64,000 bases of DNA from Dipteris shenzhenensis (lineage: Eukaryota; Polypodiophyta; Polypodiopsida; Gleicheniales): assembly GCA_047967505.1 (NCBI GenBank), contig CM106541.1; one strand, written 5' to 3'. Shown here in pieces: positions 46,916 to 59,484 of the stretch. The translations under genes and the position numbers were made by a program. The notes beneath the pieces are model-generated. The model made no database searches and was not told where the DNA came from. It saw nothing but the letters and a program-made list of their open reading frames with translations. Position 1 is the first letter of the stretch. Every line of letters starts with the position of its first letter.

Positions 46916-49900
46916 ATGGCGTCTAATTCTCTTTCATAGATTGTCACTGAAAAGCTTGACAAGAACAACTTCCAAGCATGGAAGTTTAGAATGACGAATT
47001 TCCTTATGGGAAAAGGCTACTAGGAGTTCATTACAGGAAATGAAGAAGAACCAGTTCTTCCTAATGTTCCCAATCAATAGGAAATGCAGGCATTTAAAGG
47101 ATGGCATGAGAGAGCCAGAAAATTTATGTACTGCCTATCTATCAGTATTTCAGATTCTATGATTGTGCATATTCAGGATGCAAGTACACCAAAGGTGGCA
47201 TGGGATACTTTGGCAAAAATGTACAGCACAAATACGTAGGCCAGGAAAATGCAGCTCAAGCAGGAGCTGCACAATGTGTGCAGAGAGAAAATATGAGCAT
47301 CAATGACTACCACATGAAGGTGAAGAAAATTGCGGATGCACTTGCTTCCATTGGGTCGCCAGTGTGGATGATGACGATCTAGTTTCTGTGACCTTGAATG
47401 GTCTAGGAAAGGATTATGCACAGTTCCGGACATCCATTGCCATCCATGAAAAATTTCCTGATTTTGAGGAGTTGATTGCTCTTCTAATTTCCGAAGAGCA
47501 GAGAAATGGTGGTGTATCTTCTTCAGGAAGAACTTCAAAAGAAACTGTCTTCTACTCAAATGCTGGAAGAGGTAGAGGCAGAGGTAGAGGAGGCCGATCT
47601 GGAGGCAGTGGTAGAAATCAAAATATGCAGCAAACTCAAAAAAACCAATCCTATGCAGGAGGACGTGGTAACTCTAGATGCAGGGGGAGCCAAAGAGGTC
47701 GTGGTGGATGGCAGAGAGGCCAAAATGCAAACAGCAATGTTGAATGCTACTAATGTGGTAAAATGGGGCATATGGCTAAAGACTGCTACAAAAAGCACAA
47801 TGACATTATGAATGGAAAATTACAGCAAGGCAATTATGCATCCTCTAGTAGACAGGGTGATGACAGAAATGAACATTTGTTTATGGTGCAGCATATGACC
47901 AATTCTGTGACAAGTGCAGAAGAAAGCAATGATGTGTGGTATGTTGACTCAGGTGCATCAAACCACATGACAGGTCATGCACATGGATGATTTTTTCCTA
48001 TTAGTTTCTTTAAGAAGCGAAACTTTTATATTGCTGTCGAAAGTTTGTATGCCTTGATAAAAATAAAGGTTTGAAAAATTCGCCAAGATTTGAAACTTTT
48101 ATGAGAAAAAATGTAAAGTTTTGCCAGGATTTACAACTTTTTCTTTGAAATTCATAAGAAAATATATAAAATTATAATATGTTCTACAAATATTATGAAA
48201 CTTAAAAAACTAGCTCGATAAAATTTCACCAAGATTTTATATTAATATATAAGTATAGCTTTGATAAAAACATCCCTGGTCATGCAGAATGGATGCAGGA
48301 TGCAAGGGAAATGGAAAGACCAGGATTTGTGGAGACTGGTGATGATACTGCACATCCTATTGTGTAGATTGGTAAAATTCCTTTGTCTATGCAGGATGGG
48401 AAAAAGAAATACCTGTCTGACGTATTTCATGTCCCGAGTATCACCAAGAACCTAGTTTCTATTGGTCAAATGGTTGAGCAGGGCTTGCAGGTCAGATTTA
48501 ATCCTCATGGATGCTTTGTTGAGGATATGAAGAATAATGGTCGCTTGATAGCAAAAGGAAAGAAGAAGGGCAGGATGTTTACGTTGGATGTGGACATGCC
48601 TAAATTGAGTGCAGCAATGTTTGCACATGGGACCGGTGTAGTTGCAGATATTGATATCTGGCATAAACGCATTGGTCATGTTAATGTACGACTTAAATCA
48701 ATGCAGGCCCAAAATATTGTTGCAGGATTGCCTAAATTCAAGGTTGCAGAAATGCATAAGGTGTGTGAAGCCTGTCAATTTGGAAAATAGGCAAGGAAAC
48801 CATTTCCTAGGCATGTTCAAGAGAGTAAGAAGCCATTGGAATTAATCCACTCTGATGTGTGGACTACTAAAGCTGCATCTATTGGAGGCTGTCATTACTT
48901 TGTCACTTTTATTGATGACTACAGCAGAAAAGTTTGGGTGTATTTTATGAAAAAGAAAAGTGAAGTGTTTGGGCACTTCAAAGCTTTTAAACCTATGGTT
49001 GAAAAAGAAACAGGCCTGCAAATAAAATGCCTAAGGTCAGATAGAGGGGGAGAATACCTCTCAAATGAATTTGCAAGGTTCCTGCAGGAGCATGGCATAA
49101 AGCAACAATATTCATGCAGTCATACTCCATAGCAAAATGGACTTGTAGAAGGGAAAAACAGGCATATTGGAGAGGTATCTCGTGCCATGCTCAATGAAAA
49201 AGACCTGCCAGATTTTTATTGGGCTGAAGCAGTTGCTACAGCAGTTTACATAATGAACAGGACTCCCACTATAGCAATACATGGCATGATGCCAGAGGAG
49301 ATGTATACTAGTAGGAAACTAGATATTTCTCATTTGAAAATTTTTGGTTGCATTGCCTATGTTCATGTGCTAGATGAACTGAGGTCCAAGTTGGATCCAA
49401 AAGCTGAGAACTGCATCTTTATTGGTTACTCTCTGCAACAGAAAGGGTATAGATGCTATAACCCTTCTACTCATAAGTTTATAGTGAGCAGAGATGTTGT
49501 TTAAGATGAGATGAGCAGCTGGTATAAACCAGTAAATGTGATTGATGATGTAGATGCACAAAATGGTAATGCTGCACAGAATTCATAGCAGCAATCACAA
49601 AATATTAGTGGACCTGGAGTGTCCTCTAGCAGTGATTCACATACTTCGCCATGGACAGGCAGATTGATTTCAGGAGAATCTCCTTAAAGCAATGCAGGGA
49701 GTGGTATGCAGGTATCACGAAAAGGAAAAGAGAAGGTAGATCAGCCCATGTTTGATGTGAATGCAGGTCACTCTTATGTGGATGGTGAATCCAATGGCTC
49801 AGAACAGAGCATTGATGATGAGTTGGGTATTCCTTCTGTTGTTACACCTGGAGTAAGGAAGACCAGGGATGTTTTGAGAGCACCTGGAAGTGAGCCTATT

Positions 49901-51575
49901 TTGCGCAGGTCTACCAGAGCTAGGTATCCTGTGGATAGGCTGAAATATGATGGGATTTACAGCCATTCACTATGCCTATATGGTCAAAGTGATATAGGAA
50001 CCAGAACCCATTTCTTTCGAGCAAGCCATGGGAAAATAAAAATGGGAGAAAGCCATGGATGCCTTGGATGCAAATGCAACATGGGAATTGGTGCCTTTGC
50101 CTAAAGACAAGAATGCAATTGGCTGTAAATGGGTTTATAAGGTGAAGCACAATGCAGATGGTTCTGTGAACGGATACAAGGCAAGATTAGTTGTCAAGGG
50201 GTATGCACAGACATATGGCATTGATTATGAAGAAACATTCAGTCCGGTTGCAAGGATGGCAACCGTAAGAGCAGTCATTGTAATGGTTGCATCGAAAGGA
50301 TGGTCTTTACATTAGATGGATGTAAAGAATGCCTTCTTGCATGGTGATTTGCAAGAAGAGGTCTATATGGAGTAGCCACCAGGTTATGTGCATGCTGTTC
50401 ATCCTGAGTTTGTTTGCAGGTTGAAGAAAGCCTTGTATGGCTTGAAGCAAGCACCTAGAGCATGGTCTGACAAGATAGGACAGTATCTTGTTACTATTGG
50501 CTTTCAGATTTCCAAGGCAGATTTCTCACTTTATGTGAGAAAGACAGAGAAAGGTATTATGTTGCTCGTCATTTATGTTGATGATTTGATCATCACAGGT
50601 GATAGTGATGAAGACATCCTTCATGTGAAAATGCTATTGAAGCAGAAGTTTGAGATGAAGGATTTGGGAGAGCTGCGTTATTTCTTGGGCATTGAGGTGA
50701 TTAGATCACCAAGTGGGATACAGCTCTTGCAGAGGCAGTATGGACTAGACATGCTGTCCAAATATGGGATGACAGGCTATAAGCCTATTTCAGTTCCTTT
50801 GGAGCAGAATGTGAAGCTGAGCGCAGATGCAAGTGAGCTTCTGGAAGACCCTACTATGTACAGACGCATAGTAGGAAGTTTGATTTACATGACTATTACC
50901 AGGCCAGATTTGAGCTATGTTGTTGGGTTGGTAAGTCAGTTTATGCAGGCTCCAAGGAAACTGCATTTGGATGCGGCTAGACGCATACTCAGGTATGTGA
51001 AGTCCACATTGTAGTATGGACTATTTTATGAGGCTGGGGTTCAGATACACTTGCATGGATACACTGATGCTGATTGGGCTGGTAGTATTTCTGATAGACG
51101 ATCTACCAGTGGATATGTGTTCTCTTTTGGGAGTGCTGCAGTCACTTGGAGTAGCAAGAAACAGCCTATAGTTGCCTTGTCGAGCACAGAGGCTGAGTAC
51201 AGGGGTGCAGCAATCGTTGCATGTGAGGTAGCTTGGTTGTATAAGCTACTCTATGATATGCATCAGTCTACAGATGGGCCAGTTGTCATTTATTGTGACA
51301 ACATGAGCAGTATACACTTGGCAAATAACCCAGTCTATCATGCTAGAACAAAGCACATTGAGGTGCATTATCACTATGTGCGGGAGAAGGTTTTACTAGG
51401 TCTTATTGATCTAGTTTATGTCAGCACAGAGGATCAGGTAGCTGACATATTCACGAAGGCATTGGGCGCAGAGAAGTTGCGCAAGTTCAGAGACCTGCTT
51501 GGTGTGCAGGAATTGGGATTGAGCTCGAGGGGGAGTGTTGAGATATCGAGCTCCACTCGTAATATGCCAGGGTGA
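46916..51575 (+). pseudogene. Gag-pol polyprotein of the family-1 copia element
   Basis: ATG at 46916 begins gag (MASNSLS). The zinc knuckle near 47745 is broken by TAA at 47751. Protease WYVDSGASNHM lies near 47940, split from the rest by a MITE. Integrase has HSDVW near 48848, LRSDRGGEYLSNEF near 49030 and E-G-K-N-R near 49150. Reverse transcriptase covers about 50055-50700 with LLVIYVDDLIITG near 50565. RNase H follows with GYTDADWAGS, VALSSTEAEYRGA and IEVHYHYVREK. The frame closes at 51575 inside the 3' LTR, as in copia A. Numerous stops, mostly TAG at Gln or Trp codons of sister copies, make it inactive. Confidence 0.92.
47982..48277. mobile_element. MITE with 9-bp target duplication
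   Basis: 296 AT-rich bases interrupt the protease region. GGTCATGCA occurs on both sides (47973-47981, 48278-48286), and sister copies have it once. Short imperfect inverted ends (GGATGATTTTT against GGATGTTTTTA). Inside, a GCCAAGATTT-like unit recurs several times. A nine-base duplication suggests a Mutator-type MITE. Confidence 0.85.
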
Positions 51576-51887
51576 CCGTTGTGCATTTCTGTCACCGACT
51601 TGTTAGCTACAGATGCGGTTGGTACACCGCCCACGAATAATAGCTGGATGACAGCTATCCTTATCTACACTAGTTCGTGGCTCAGTTAGTATGCCACCTT
51701 AGTTAGTTGAGTTTGGTTTGAGACCCACATATAGGGTTCTTCTATTTCTTTGTACCAGAGTTCTTTTGGCTTTCCCAACTAAGAAGAGGAAAACTGTTTT
51801 CAGCCTCCACTTTTGTGTGTATTCCCCCATTGTGCTTGTGAGAAAGCCTCAAGTGAGACTCCTTCCCTCTCTCCCACTATCTTCACA
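51536..51887 (+). repeat. 3' LTR of the family-1 copia element
   Basis: 352 bases, TGTTGAGATATCGAGC to ATCTTCACA. The polyprotein stop codon lies inside it. Confidence 0.95.
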
Positions 51888-51892
51888 AGGGT

Positions 51893-52043
51893 TAGATGCC
51901 CTAACCTAATGCTAAAAGGGTTTGTATATATTCTACATTTTCAACTAAATCTAGTGTATAGTTAGTCATTTGTGGTGTGCTCTCTAGCTGTGTCCTCTCT
52001 CCTCATATATGCTCTTCTCCTCTCCCCTCTTCATATTTTGTCA
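51893..52043 (+). repeat. 3' LTR of copia B, second part
   Basis: Resumes after the AGGGT duplication and ends TTTTGTCA. It matches 10260-10429 (CTACATTTTCAACTAAATC and CTCTCTAGCT blocks). Confidence 0.8.
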
Positions 52044-54175
52044 CCATCAACCTATAAGTTTATGGTAGAAACTTTCAAAGATTATCTCACTGAGTTCATG
52101 GCTATTTACTTAGATGATCTTTGTGTTTACTCTTCAGACAAAGATTATATTGGTTATCTGAAAAAGGTCTTTCTGAGATGCAGACAAGTGAGTATTTTAC
52201 TCAACCCAACTAAAAGTGTATTCTTTGTCCAAGTAAACATATTGCTTGATTGTGTCATGATCAGAGCCAGGTAAGATTCAAGCCATGTAGCAAATGCCTG
52301 AGCCTTAAAATCTAATTCAATTACATTCCTTTGTGGGGTTTATCAGCTTCTATAGATCCTTTATCAAGGACCATGCCAAGATTATAGCTCCATTGTATGA
52401 GTTGACAAAGAAAGATGCCAATTTGAATGGACTACCGAGTTGACTATGGTTTTCCATGATCTTAAGAGCCAAGCAATGGCTACTCCTATTAAAGGCAACC
52501 AGGTGGGATGTTATTTTCCATGTGCATGCAGGTGCATCTGGGTATGCCTTAGGCACTATTATAGCTCAGCTGGATGGGCGACTAGATTATCTAGTATATT
52601 ATGCCAGTCACTTATTTACACCCATACTGATTCCAACTATAGTACCACTGAGCAAGAAGCTTTGGGAATGATATTTAGTGTACAAAAATTAAGGCATTAT
52701 TTACTCAGAAATCCTTTTGTGTTTTATGTGGACCACTAGGAATTACTTTGTTTGATCTATAAGACTATTATTCAAGGGCACCTTGTGTGTTGGATGCTTC
52801 TTCTCCAAGAGTTCAACTTTAGAATTATTTGTAAACTTGAGAAAACCCATGCAAGAGCTAACTATTTATCTAGACTTCCTGCACCTGAGGATACTCAAGG
52901 AGTCACCACTACTAAACTTTTGGATGCTAAGCTCTTTGCGGTCAACTATTGTGAGCATGAATATGCTGAGTTGATGGATTATTTGTCTAAGGGTACATTT
53001 CCTAATACAATGCCTCATGACAAGTGGAAATAGCTGGCCTTAAAGACTTGGAAACACACTTTGATGGACACCTTTATCATCATTGTGTAGATGGAGTTCT
53101 TTGTAGATGGGTTATGCAACACGAGTGAGCAATTGTTTTGTAGGAAGCTCACTCAAATCCTTCAAGATATTATTTCCAAGGGGAGTTAACTGCTAGAAAA
53201 GTGTTGCAGGCTGGATTATGGTGGGAAACCTTGTTTAAAGATGCTCAAACTAAGTGTATGCACTATGTCATCTCTCACCGCATTGGATGGTTCTTTCCCA
53301 ATCAATCTATGCCATTGCAACCTACTTGTCCTTGGGAAGCTTTTCAAAGATGGGGTTTGGATTTTGTTGACCCTTTCAAACCTACAAGGTTTACACAAAA
53401 TAAATACATCATTGTACCTACTAACAATGATACTAAGTGGGCTGAAACTAAAGGACTCCAAGATAGCTCGACTCGGAACACTACTAAGTCTATTTTTGAA
53501 AATATCATTTAGCAAATATGGATGCCCTTTGCAGCTCATTAGTGATCAAGGTTTACATTTCCTTACTGATGTTGTGCATCTACTCAAGACTGAATTCAAA
53601 ATCATGCATACAGTTTCCACTACTTATTATCCTCATGGCAATGGTGAAGTTGAGTCAACGAACAAAACACTTAAAATTATTCTCACAAAAACAGTGCAAT
53701 CATCCAAGCATGGATGGGATACCAAACTTCATTTTGCTTTATGGGCATATCGAATTGCTTTTAAGGTCACTAAAAATCTTACTCCTTTCTTAGAATTTAT
53801 TGTTCCCAGTCTTTGTAATGCTACCAAGCATCACTTGGATGAGTCAAAAGAAATCAAGGGTTGATTGCATCAGCTAAGCCACCTAGATGAGTTAGCCTTC
53901 AAGCAGCCTGGTCACAGCAAGTGATATAGCACAGGAGAAAGGCATGGCATGATAGGCATGTTATGCCTAAGCATTTGAAGAAGGGTATGCTTGTATAACT
54001 ATACAATGCAAAGTTGGGACCTCTCAAAAAAAAATTCAAATTGGGATGGAATGGTCCCTACTTGGGGTTAACTAAAGTTTTCTCCAATGGCACACTTCTA
54101 CTTCAAGATTGCAAGGGAATCCCAAACAAACCCCCTTCCTTGGCAACCCTGGTGTTTTCCCAGTAAGAGAAGTAA
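52044..54175 (+). pseudogene. Ty3/gypsy reverse transcriptase end, RNase H and integrase
   Basis: Continues the gypsy gene cut at 10208. Reverse transcriptase has FMAIYLDDLCVYSS (about 52095). RNase H has NYSTTEQEALGMIFSVQKLR and LLQEFNFRIICKLE with HARANYLSRLP (52630-52890). Integrase shows its three acidic positions in WGLDFVDPF (53355), ISDQGLHF (53538) and GNGEVESTN (53640). Then comes a C-terminal GPY/F-type module, WNGPYLGLTKVFSNGTLLL (about 54043). Stops and frame changes are frequent. The 3' LTR was not identified. Confidence 0.88.
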
Positions 54176-54660
54176 GTTGAAGCCATACTGAGATCAGCAA
54201 GTTCCTCGGTCAGGTAGGGCTTGGATGCAGACTACTCGGTTGACAATGCCTTGGTGAATTTTATGCCAACAAGAGTGCTAGTAGCTATTTAGTGAAAGTT
54301 GAAGAGATGCATCGTATGTTGACATGTGGTAATTTAAACACTGTGGGAACATTTATGCAAGTAATAATGCCCAAGAAAGGGAGATTCTACACTATCATGA
54401 AACTAGTCATTTGACAAGACATTCAATTTTAGATCCTGTTTAGCTACATTGGGTTGGGGATTTCTGTCATCATCTCCATTTGCTTTTGCAACCTTCTACT
54501 ACTCTCATGTCTCTATCTTTTACAATAGCTCCCTTATTTCCATCATGCCCAATAGTTTGCTATGCTTTCCATTCTTCTTCATCATCCTCATCCCCAATCA
54601 GCTTCTACATAGTCTTTGTGGCTGAGGAGGAGCACAGAAAGTGATCTGATCGACAGAAGA
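54176..54660. other. No gene supported; possible gypsy 3' region
   Basis: Short frames only. The position suggests 3' untranslated region or LTR of the gypsy element, but I see no boundary repeats. Confidence 0.35.
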
Positions 54661-55700
54661 GGCGAAGAGCACCCTCTCATGTGTCACCTTTGCACTCAAT
54701 CAAAAACTTCAAAAAAGACATCCTTAGATGGATTTTGAGGAGCAATAAACTCCTAAAGTTTGCACGACTTCCATGGAAGCATGCCTGGAATGAAGGCTTG
54801 GTAGAGGAAATTTTGGACTCCTATGACGCGATGAAGACGATCACAATTTTGTCATCGATGACATTCATGTTCGCCTTTGCTAAGAGTTGTTGCTGGAGGA
54901 AGTATTTAGACTTAGAGCACACCCAAGGCCCAAAATTCTTGCCTCTATCAAAAGGTGTGATGCATATTTCATTGAGGATAGCTACTCGACCTCAAAGGCC
55001 TACATCATCAGCAAGGTGTTTGATGAAGGCCTAAGAATGATATGCAAAATCTTGTTCAAGATCATTGCTCTTAAGAGTGTGGGCTATGTTCCATGGTAGT
55101 ATGTGGCTCAACCAGTGGAAATGTTAGAGGATGACTTGGCGGTGGACTAGTTCACCACATTCAAAAAAGTGTTTGACTCCGAACTGAAGGCAATGAGTAT
55201 GCATGGCAAGCTCAAGCCTCTCACCTCTACATGCTGCATCACCATCTTACAATTGGCTAGGTTCCATATTCCAATACCCTTCTAGCACAAGGTGGAGTAG
55301 GCTCCTTAGGAGCCAAGGATGATGAGCACTTGGAAAAACAAGGGCAAGGACATGACAACATTGGCCAAGAATAGGAGTAGAATGAGAAGGGTGCCGAGGA
55401 GAAGGCATAGGAACAAACACCGGAGGGGAACAATGGTAAGGGTACCTCTGAGGACAAGGCACATGAACAAACACTGGAGGAGAACATTGGTAAGGCCACC
55501 TTCTAGGAGATGGGACAAGAACAAACCCTAGAGGGAAATAGTGGCAGGGGCACCTCCGAGGGACAGTTGGCTCAAGAGTTTGCAAAGGGGGCAAAGGAAA
55601 GTGAAATGTCTAGGGAGTAAAGGGAAGAGGAGGCTGCCAAAGGAATAGACAAAGGTAGTACCAAGTAGCCCTTACAAACAACCACTAAATAGCAACGAGC
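54661..55700 (+). pseudogene. Unrecognised decayed coding region with 18-residue repeats
   Basis: Consecutive plus-strand frames read like one broken protein: a basic stretch (IKNFKKDILRWILRSNKLLK), then KAYIISKVFDEGLRMICKIL and FKIIALKSVGYVPW near 55000-55095. Three 18-residue repeats follow, starting EQT[LP]E (55411, 55465, 55519), then a Lys/Glu-rich tail. Stops are mostly TAG. I do not recognise the family. It may be the extra gene of a transposon or a host gene fragment. Confidence 0.35.
55411..55572 (+). repeat. 54-bp coding tandem repeat, three units
   Basis: GAACAAACMC begins units at 55411, 55465 and 55519. The period of 54 is a multiple of three, and the reading frame is kept apart from one TAG. 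Confidence 0.85.
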
Positions 55701-56202
55701 AACAACGATGCACTAGGGAGACTTGGGCCACCACTATTGTTACTACCTTTACCTCCCTCTCCTCTATAATATTTGGCAAGTGGAGAGCCATTTTCCCTTG
55801 ATCCCTTGCTGATGCAGAACCAACATCAGGGCAAGAATGCCACCAAGTCTCAATGGTAGCTCTTAAGGGAAGATATGGTGCATGTGGCATAGGCTCTTGA
55901 CTACTTAGCCATTCACTGGCTCCCTCCCCAATTTCTAGACCATAATCTCTTTCTCTAGACGTAGTACCAAGAGGAGCTGGCTAAGTTTTTTGAAGATCAA
56001 ATAGCTAGCTTCAGGCAGCTGAGGCATCTCTAGGAGCAATTGGATAGCAGGAGAGTGGTGCATGAAGAGCTATTGCAAAGCTACTTTCAGATGAGCCAAA
56101 CCCATAGTGAGATGCAAATGGCCTTCAATAATCTCTAGTGCAAAGTAGATAGACTGAACTCACTGCCAAGTCCAAGAGTGGGCTCATGGAGTAATTATTA
56201 TT

Positions 56203-56930
56203 AGAGACAAAGGCCAACTTAACAATGCCTAATATCAGTTGTGGAGCCTATAGCACTATGTGATAGATTTGGAGGATTTGAAACCACCACTATGGTGGGT
56301 AATCTAAGCCTACCAATTAGATGGTCATGAGTGCACAATCATTATTCTAACCATCTAATTTCCTATCATTCTAATAGTCTAATTCCATCTTAATGCTAAT
56401 TAGAGCCTATGAATCATATGGTCATGAGTGCACAGTCATTGTTATAATAGTCTAATTTCCTATTGTTCTAATTCTTTCATTCTAGCTCAATGCTAATTTG
56501 AGCCTACAAATTAGATGGTTCTAACCACACACTCATGCAAGCCCACTATTAGAGTCATGCATGCTAGGCTAGTGGCCATCCTGTGATCTTGGTGGCTTTA
56601 ATTGTTCATATTCTTTAAAGTTAAGCCAATTAAAGTTTCATAATCCACATTCTTAAATCTACCCAAGAATAGACATTTGCCCATTCCAAGAACATCTCTC
56701 TAGTTTGCCCATACTAGAATGTTAATCTTGAAAACTATTTTCTTCTATTTTGGAGCTGTGCTATTGTAAAATTGCTAGGCTATTTAGAGTGCACGTGTGA
56801 ACTTCAGAGACAAAGGCTAGCTTAACAATGCCCAGTATCACTTTGAAGCTTGCAACATGCAAAAGCTAGGTAGCAGATTTGGAGGATTCAAAATAACCAC
56901 CACCACCACAATGGATAATCTGAGATTGTG
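56203..56930. repeat. Direct repeats and tandem units without a gene
   Basis: A roughly 105-125-base segment beginning AGAGACAAAGGC occurs at 56203-56306 and 56806-56930, and both copies contain AGATTTGGAGGATT. Between them a roughly 95-base unit containing ATGGTCATGAGTGCACARTC repeats about two and a half times (56308-56545). The direct copies could be remnant LTRs of a tiny element; I found no supporting primer site. Confidence 0.6.
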
Positions 56931-56939
56931 AATTGCAAG

Positions 56940-57200
56940 CCCAAAAAATTAAGGAAAAGGTCAAGGAAGAAGATGATATTAGCAACAATGAGGGTGATGA
57001 GGAAGAAGTAAAACTACCATTTGCAGTCTAGCCAATTGAGGAGGAGCTCAAGAAAGAAGATGATTCTAGCAATGAGGACGATGAGGTAAAGAAGATGAGG
57101 AGGACCTTATTAGACTTCCAAATCACAACGATAATAGGCATTGTGTGGAATCACATGGCTTCAATTCATGAAGTCAATGGTAAGAATCACAATATTTCTT
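56940..57200 (+). pseudogene. Acidic coding fragment
   Basis: A Lys/Asp/Glu-rich frame with two related blocks (KEEDDISNNEGDEEEV and KKEDDSSNEDDEV) and one TAG between. It ends in an ordinary-looking stretch (LLDFQITTIIGIVWNHM). Family unknown. Confidence 0.3.
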
Positions 57201-57464
57201 AGTACTTACCAGTATGTCACCTCCTAACATAAAGTTGTTGTCAATAGATGTAGTGGCAAGATAGACCCATTGAGTTCATCACCTAGAATCTAGGATGCAT
57301 GATGTATTCCACACCGATGACACTATGAGCTCACAACAAAGACCTACGGGAAGGGAGAGAAGGACCAAAATAGGAGCCAGTAGTTTGGTGGGTGCAAGAT
57401 CACCCTAATCTTCTGTATGATCTTATTTATATGTTTGAGTATATGGACATGTGTATAACCAGGG

Positions 57465-58579
57465 TTACCTAGTCACAAGGGCCTTTAACCCCACAACCTC
57501 CCACTTAAAGACCAATGTGACTTTACGGGAGAACAACCAATGAGCATACCATCCAATGACCATCAATACATGACAATACTCAAACCATTTACTAGATAGA
57601 CTCTTTATCAACATATCTGTAGGATTATCATCGATACAAACCTTGACAAGCTCTATGCGCTTGTCGTCAAGTACCATCCTGATGAAATGGTACCTGACCT
57701 CAATGTTTTTTGTCTTTGCATGAAAGACTGGATTCCGTGCTAGTTGAATAGCACTCATGGAATCACTATGCAATGTCGGTACACCTATATGAATCCCAAA
57801 ATCTCCCACCAGCTGAGCAAGCTATATAGCCTCCTTGCAACCCTATGTGACTGCAACATACTCGGCCTCTGTGGAAGACAAAGCAATGCACTTATGTGTG
57901 CAAGACATCCATGACACTCCACCACCTCCAAAGGTGAACGCATAACTAGAAGTGGATCTCCTACTATCCAAATGCCTTGCATAGTCTGAATCTATGTACC
58001 CAAGCACAAGCATCTCTCCTCTGCCAAAGCACATACACATCTCCTTAGTACCCTTCATGTACCTCATGATGCACTTAACTGCCTCCCAATGTCTCATTCC
58101 TGGATTAGCTATATACTGGGGCTAACAACTCCTACTGCAAATGCAATGTCTAGCCTAGTAGCTATCATAGCATACATAAGACGCCCAACCATTAATGCAT
58201 AAGGAACCTTGGCCATCATGGCCCTCTCCTCATCTGATTTGGGACTATCTGCCTGACTTAGTTTCACATATGGAGGCAATGGAGTACTTACTACCTTCCC
58301 CCCCTCCATATTAAAATATTCCAATACTTTTGTAACATACCCCTTTTGTGAAAGCCAAAGGAGTTTCCTACTCTGATCACGCGTGATGCGCATACCAATA
58401 ATATGACCTGTAGGTCCCAAATCCTTTATGTCAAAGGCCTCATGCAACTTGGCCTTCAATGCATCTAGCTCATAATTGTTCTTACTAGTCAATAGCATAC
58501 GATCCACATAAAATGCCACGAGTATCAGGCTATTATCCTTAGCCCTTTTAGTGTAGAGGCAGTGATCAATCTTTCCATT
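57465..58579 (-). pseudogene. Copia C, reverse transcriptase end and RNase H
   Basis: A copia family distinct from A, B and D. From the right: LVAFYVDRMLLTSKN, where the catalytic YVDD is YVDR, then AFDIKDLGPTGHIIGMRI, STPLPPYVKLS, LMYAMIATRLDIAFAVGVVS. RNase H follows with MRHWEAVKCIMRYMKGT, IDSDYARHLDSRRSTSSYAF, IALSSTEAEYVAVT and TLHSDSMSAIQLARNPVFH. The frame ends at 57465. A polypurine tract (AAGTGGGAGGTTGTGGGG on the minus strand) follows it. The element is cut on the right by copia D. Confidence 0.88.
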
Positions 58580-58935
58580 ATTGAGATATCGAGCTCCACT
58601 CGTGATATGCCAGGGTGACCATTGTGCATTTATGTCACCGACTTGTTAGCTACAGATGCGGTTGGTACACTGCCCATGAATAATAGCTGGATGACAGCTA
58701 TCTTTATGTACTTTAGCTAGTGGCTCAACTAGTATGCCACCTTAGTTAGCTGAGTTTGGTTTGAGACCCACATATAGGGTTCACCTATTCTTTTGTACTA
58801 AGAGAGAGTTCTTTTGGCTTTCACAACTAAGAAGAGGAAAATTGTTTTCAACCTCCACCTTTGTGTATATTCCCCCATTGTGTATGCGAGAAAGCTGCAA
58901 GTGAGACTCCTTCCTTCTCTCCCACTCTCTTCACA
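58580..58935 (+). repeat. 5' LTR of copia D
   Basis: 356 bases ending CTCTTCACA, homologous to 46021-46372. Confidence 0.9.
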
Positions 58936-59484
58936 TGGTATCATAGCTCAGTTCGTGGTAAGGAGCTCAAGAAAGCAAACCAAGTTTGTGGTGTCCTAGT
59001 AAGAGGATCAGTGTTGCTTTCCTTTTTTTTCAAGTTTGGGAGCAAATCTCTACAGGTAGCACAGCCGAAATGTGCAAGAGTGCACTGTTTCAGATTGGGA
59101 CGCCCTTCGCAGTGTGGCAAGAGGGAAGTATATGCTATGGGATAGGGCAAAGCCCTGAGTTATAATTATTTTTTTAATTTGAGGCCATTTCGGGGCCCGT
59201 TTTGGTGGTGGAAGTTTTCCGCAGGCACTCAGGAAAGTGCCCTGTTTTTGTTGTGCGACCACTATTCTACAGGTCAGTGAAAAGTTATTATAGAAATTAC
59301 ATTGTATGCCTGTGTGCACAGATATTGGGAGTGGCAGAATCATTCTTATTGCCTGTTGATGCATAATCGTCACTAGGAAGTGACTGTGTGGTCAAATACC
59401 ACTCTCGTTAGTTTTGCAAATTTGCCCTTGTGAGGTAGAAGTTGTGTTTTTTTGCAGTGACAGAATAATTTGTAGTGTTCTGTA

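Larger units (their letters stand above)
46021..51887 (+). mobile_element. Nearly complete copia element, family 1
   Basis: 5,867 bases with perfect 5-bp target duplication AGGGT (46016-46020, 51888-51892). LTRs 46021-46372 and 51536-51887 are both 352 bases and differ at about eight or nine sites. The tRNA-iMet primer site TGGTATCAGAGCC lies at 46373-46385, and the polypurine tract GAGCTCGAGGGGGAG at 51521-51535. It is inserted in the 3' LTR of copia B. The family also includes copia A and copia D. Confidence 0.95.
10209..52043 (+). mobile_element. Copia element B, expanded by nested insertions
   Basis: The left LTR begins TGCTGATAAACC at 10209. The right LTR begins TGTTGAGAAAGC at 45943, is interrupted by another copia element and ends TCA at 52043. 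Flanks are CCATA (10204-10208) and CCATC (52044-52048), a five-base target duplication with one difference. The gypsy reading frame continues in phase across the two flanks. Internal coding survives as gag zinc knuckle to early reverse transcriptase (35717-38432) and late reverse transcriptase to RNase H (44929-45857). Everything else in the interval is later insertions. Confidence 0.8.

Noticed and set aside
56203-56930. Direct repeats as the LTRs of a very small LTR element
   Set aside because: No primer site, polypurine tract or target duplication could be seen; reported only as repeats.
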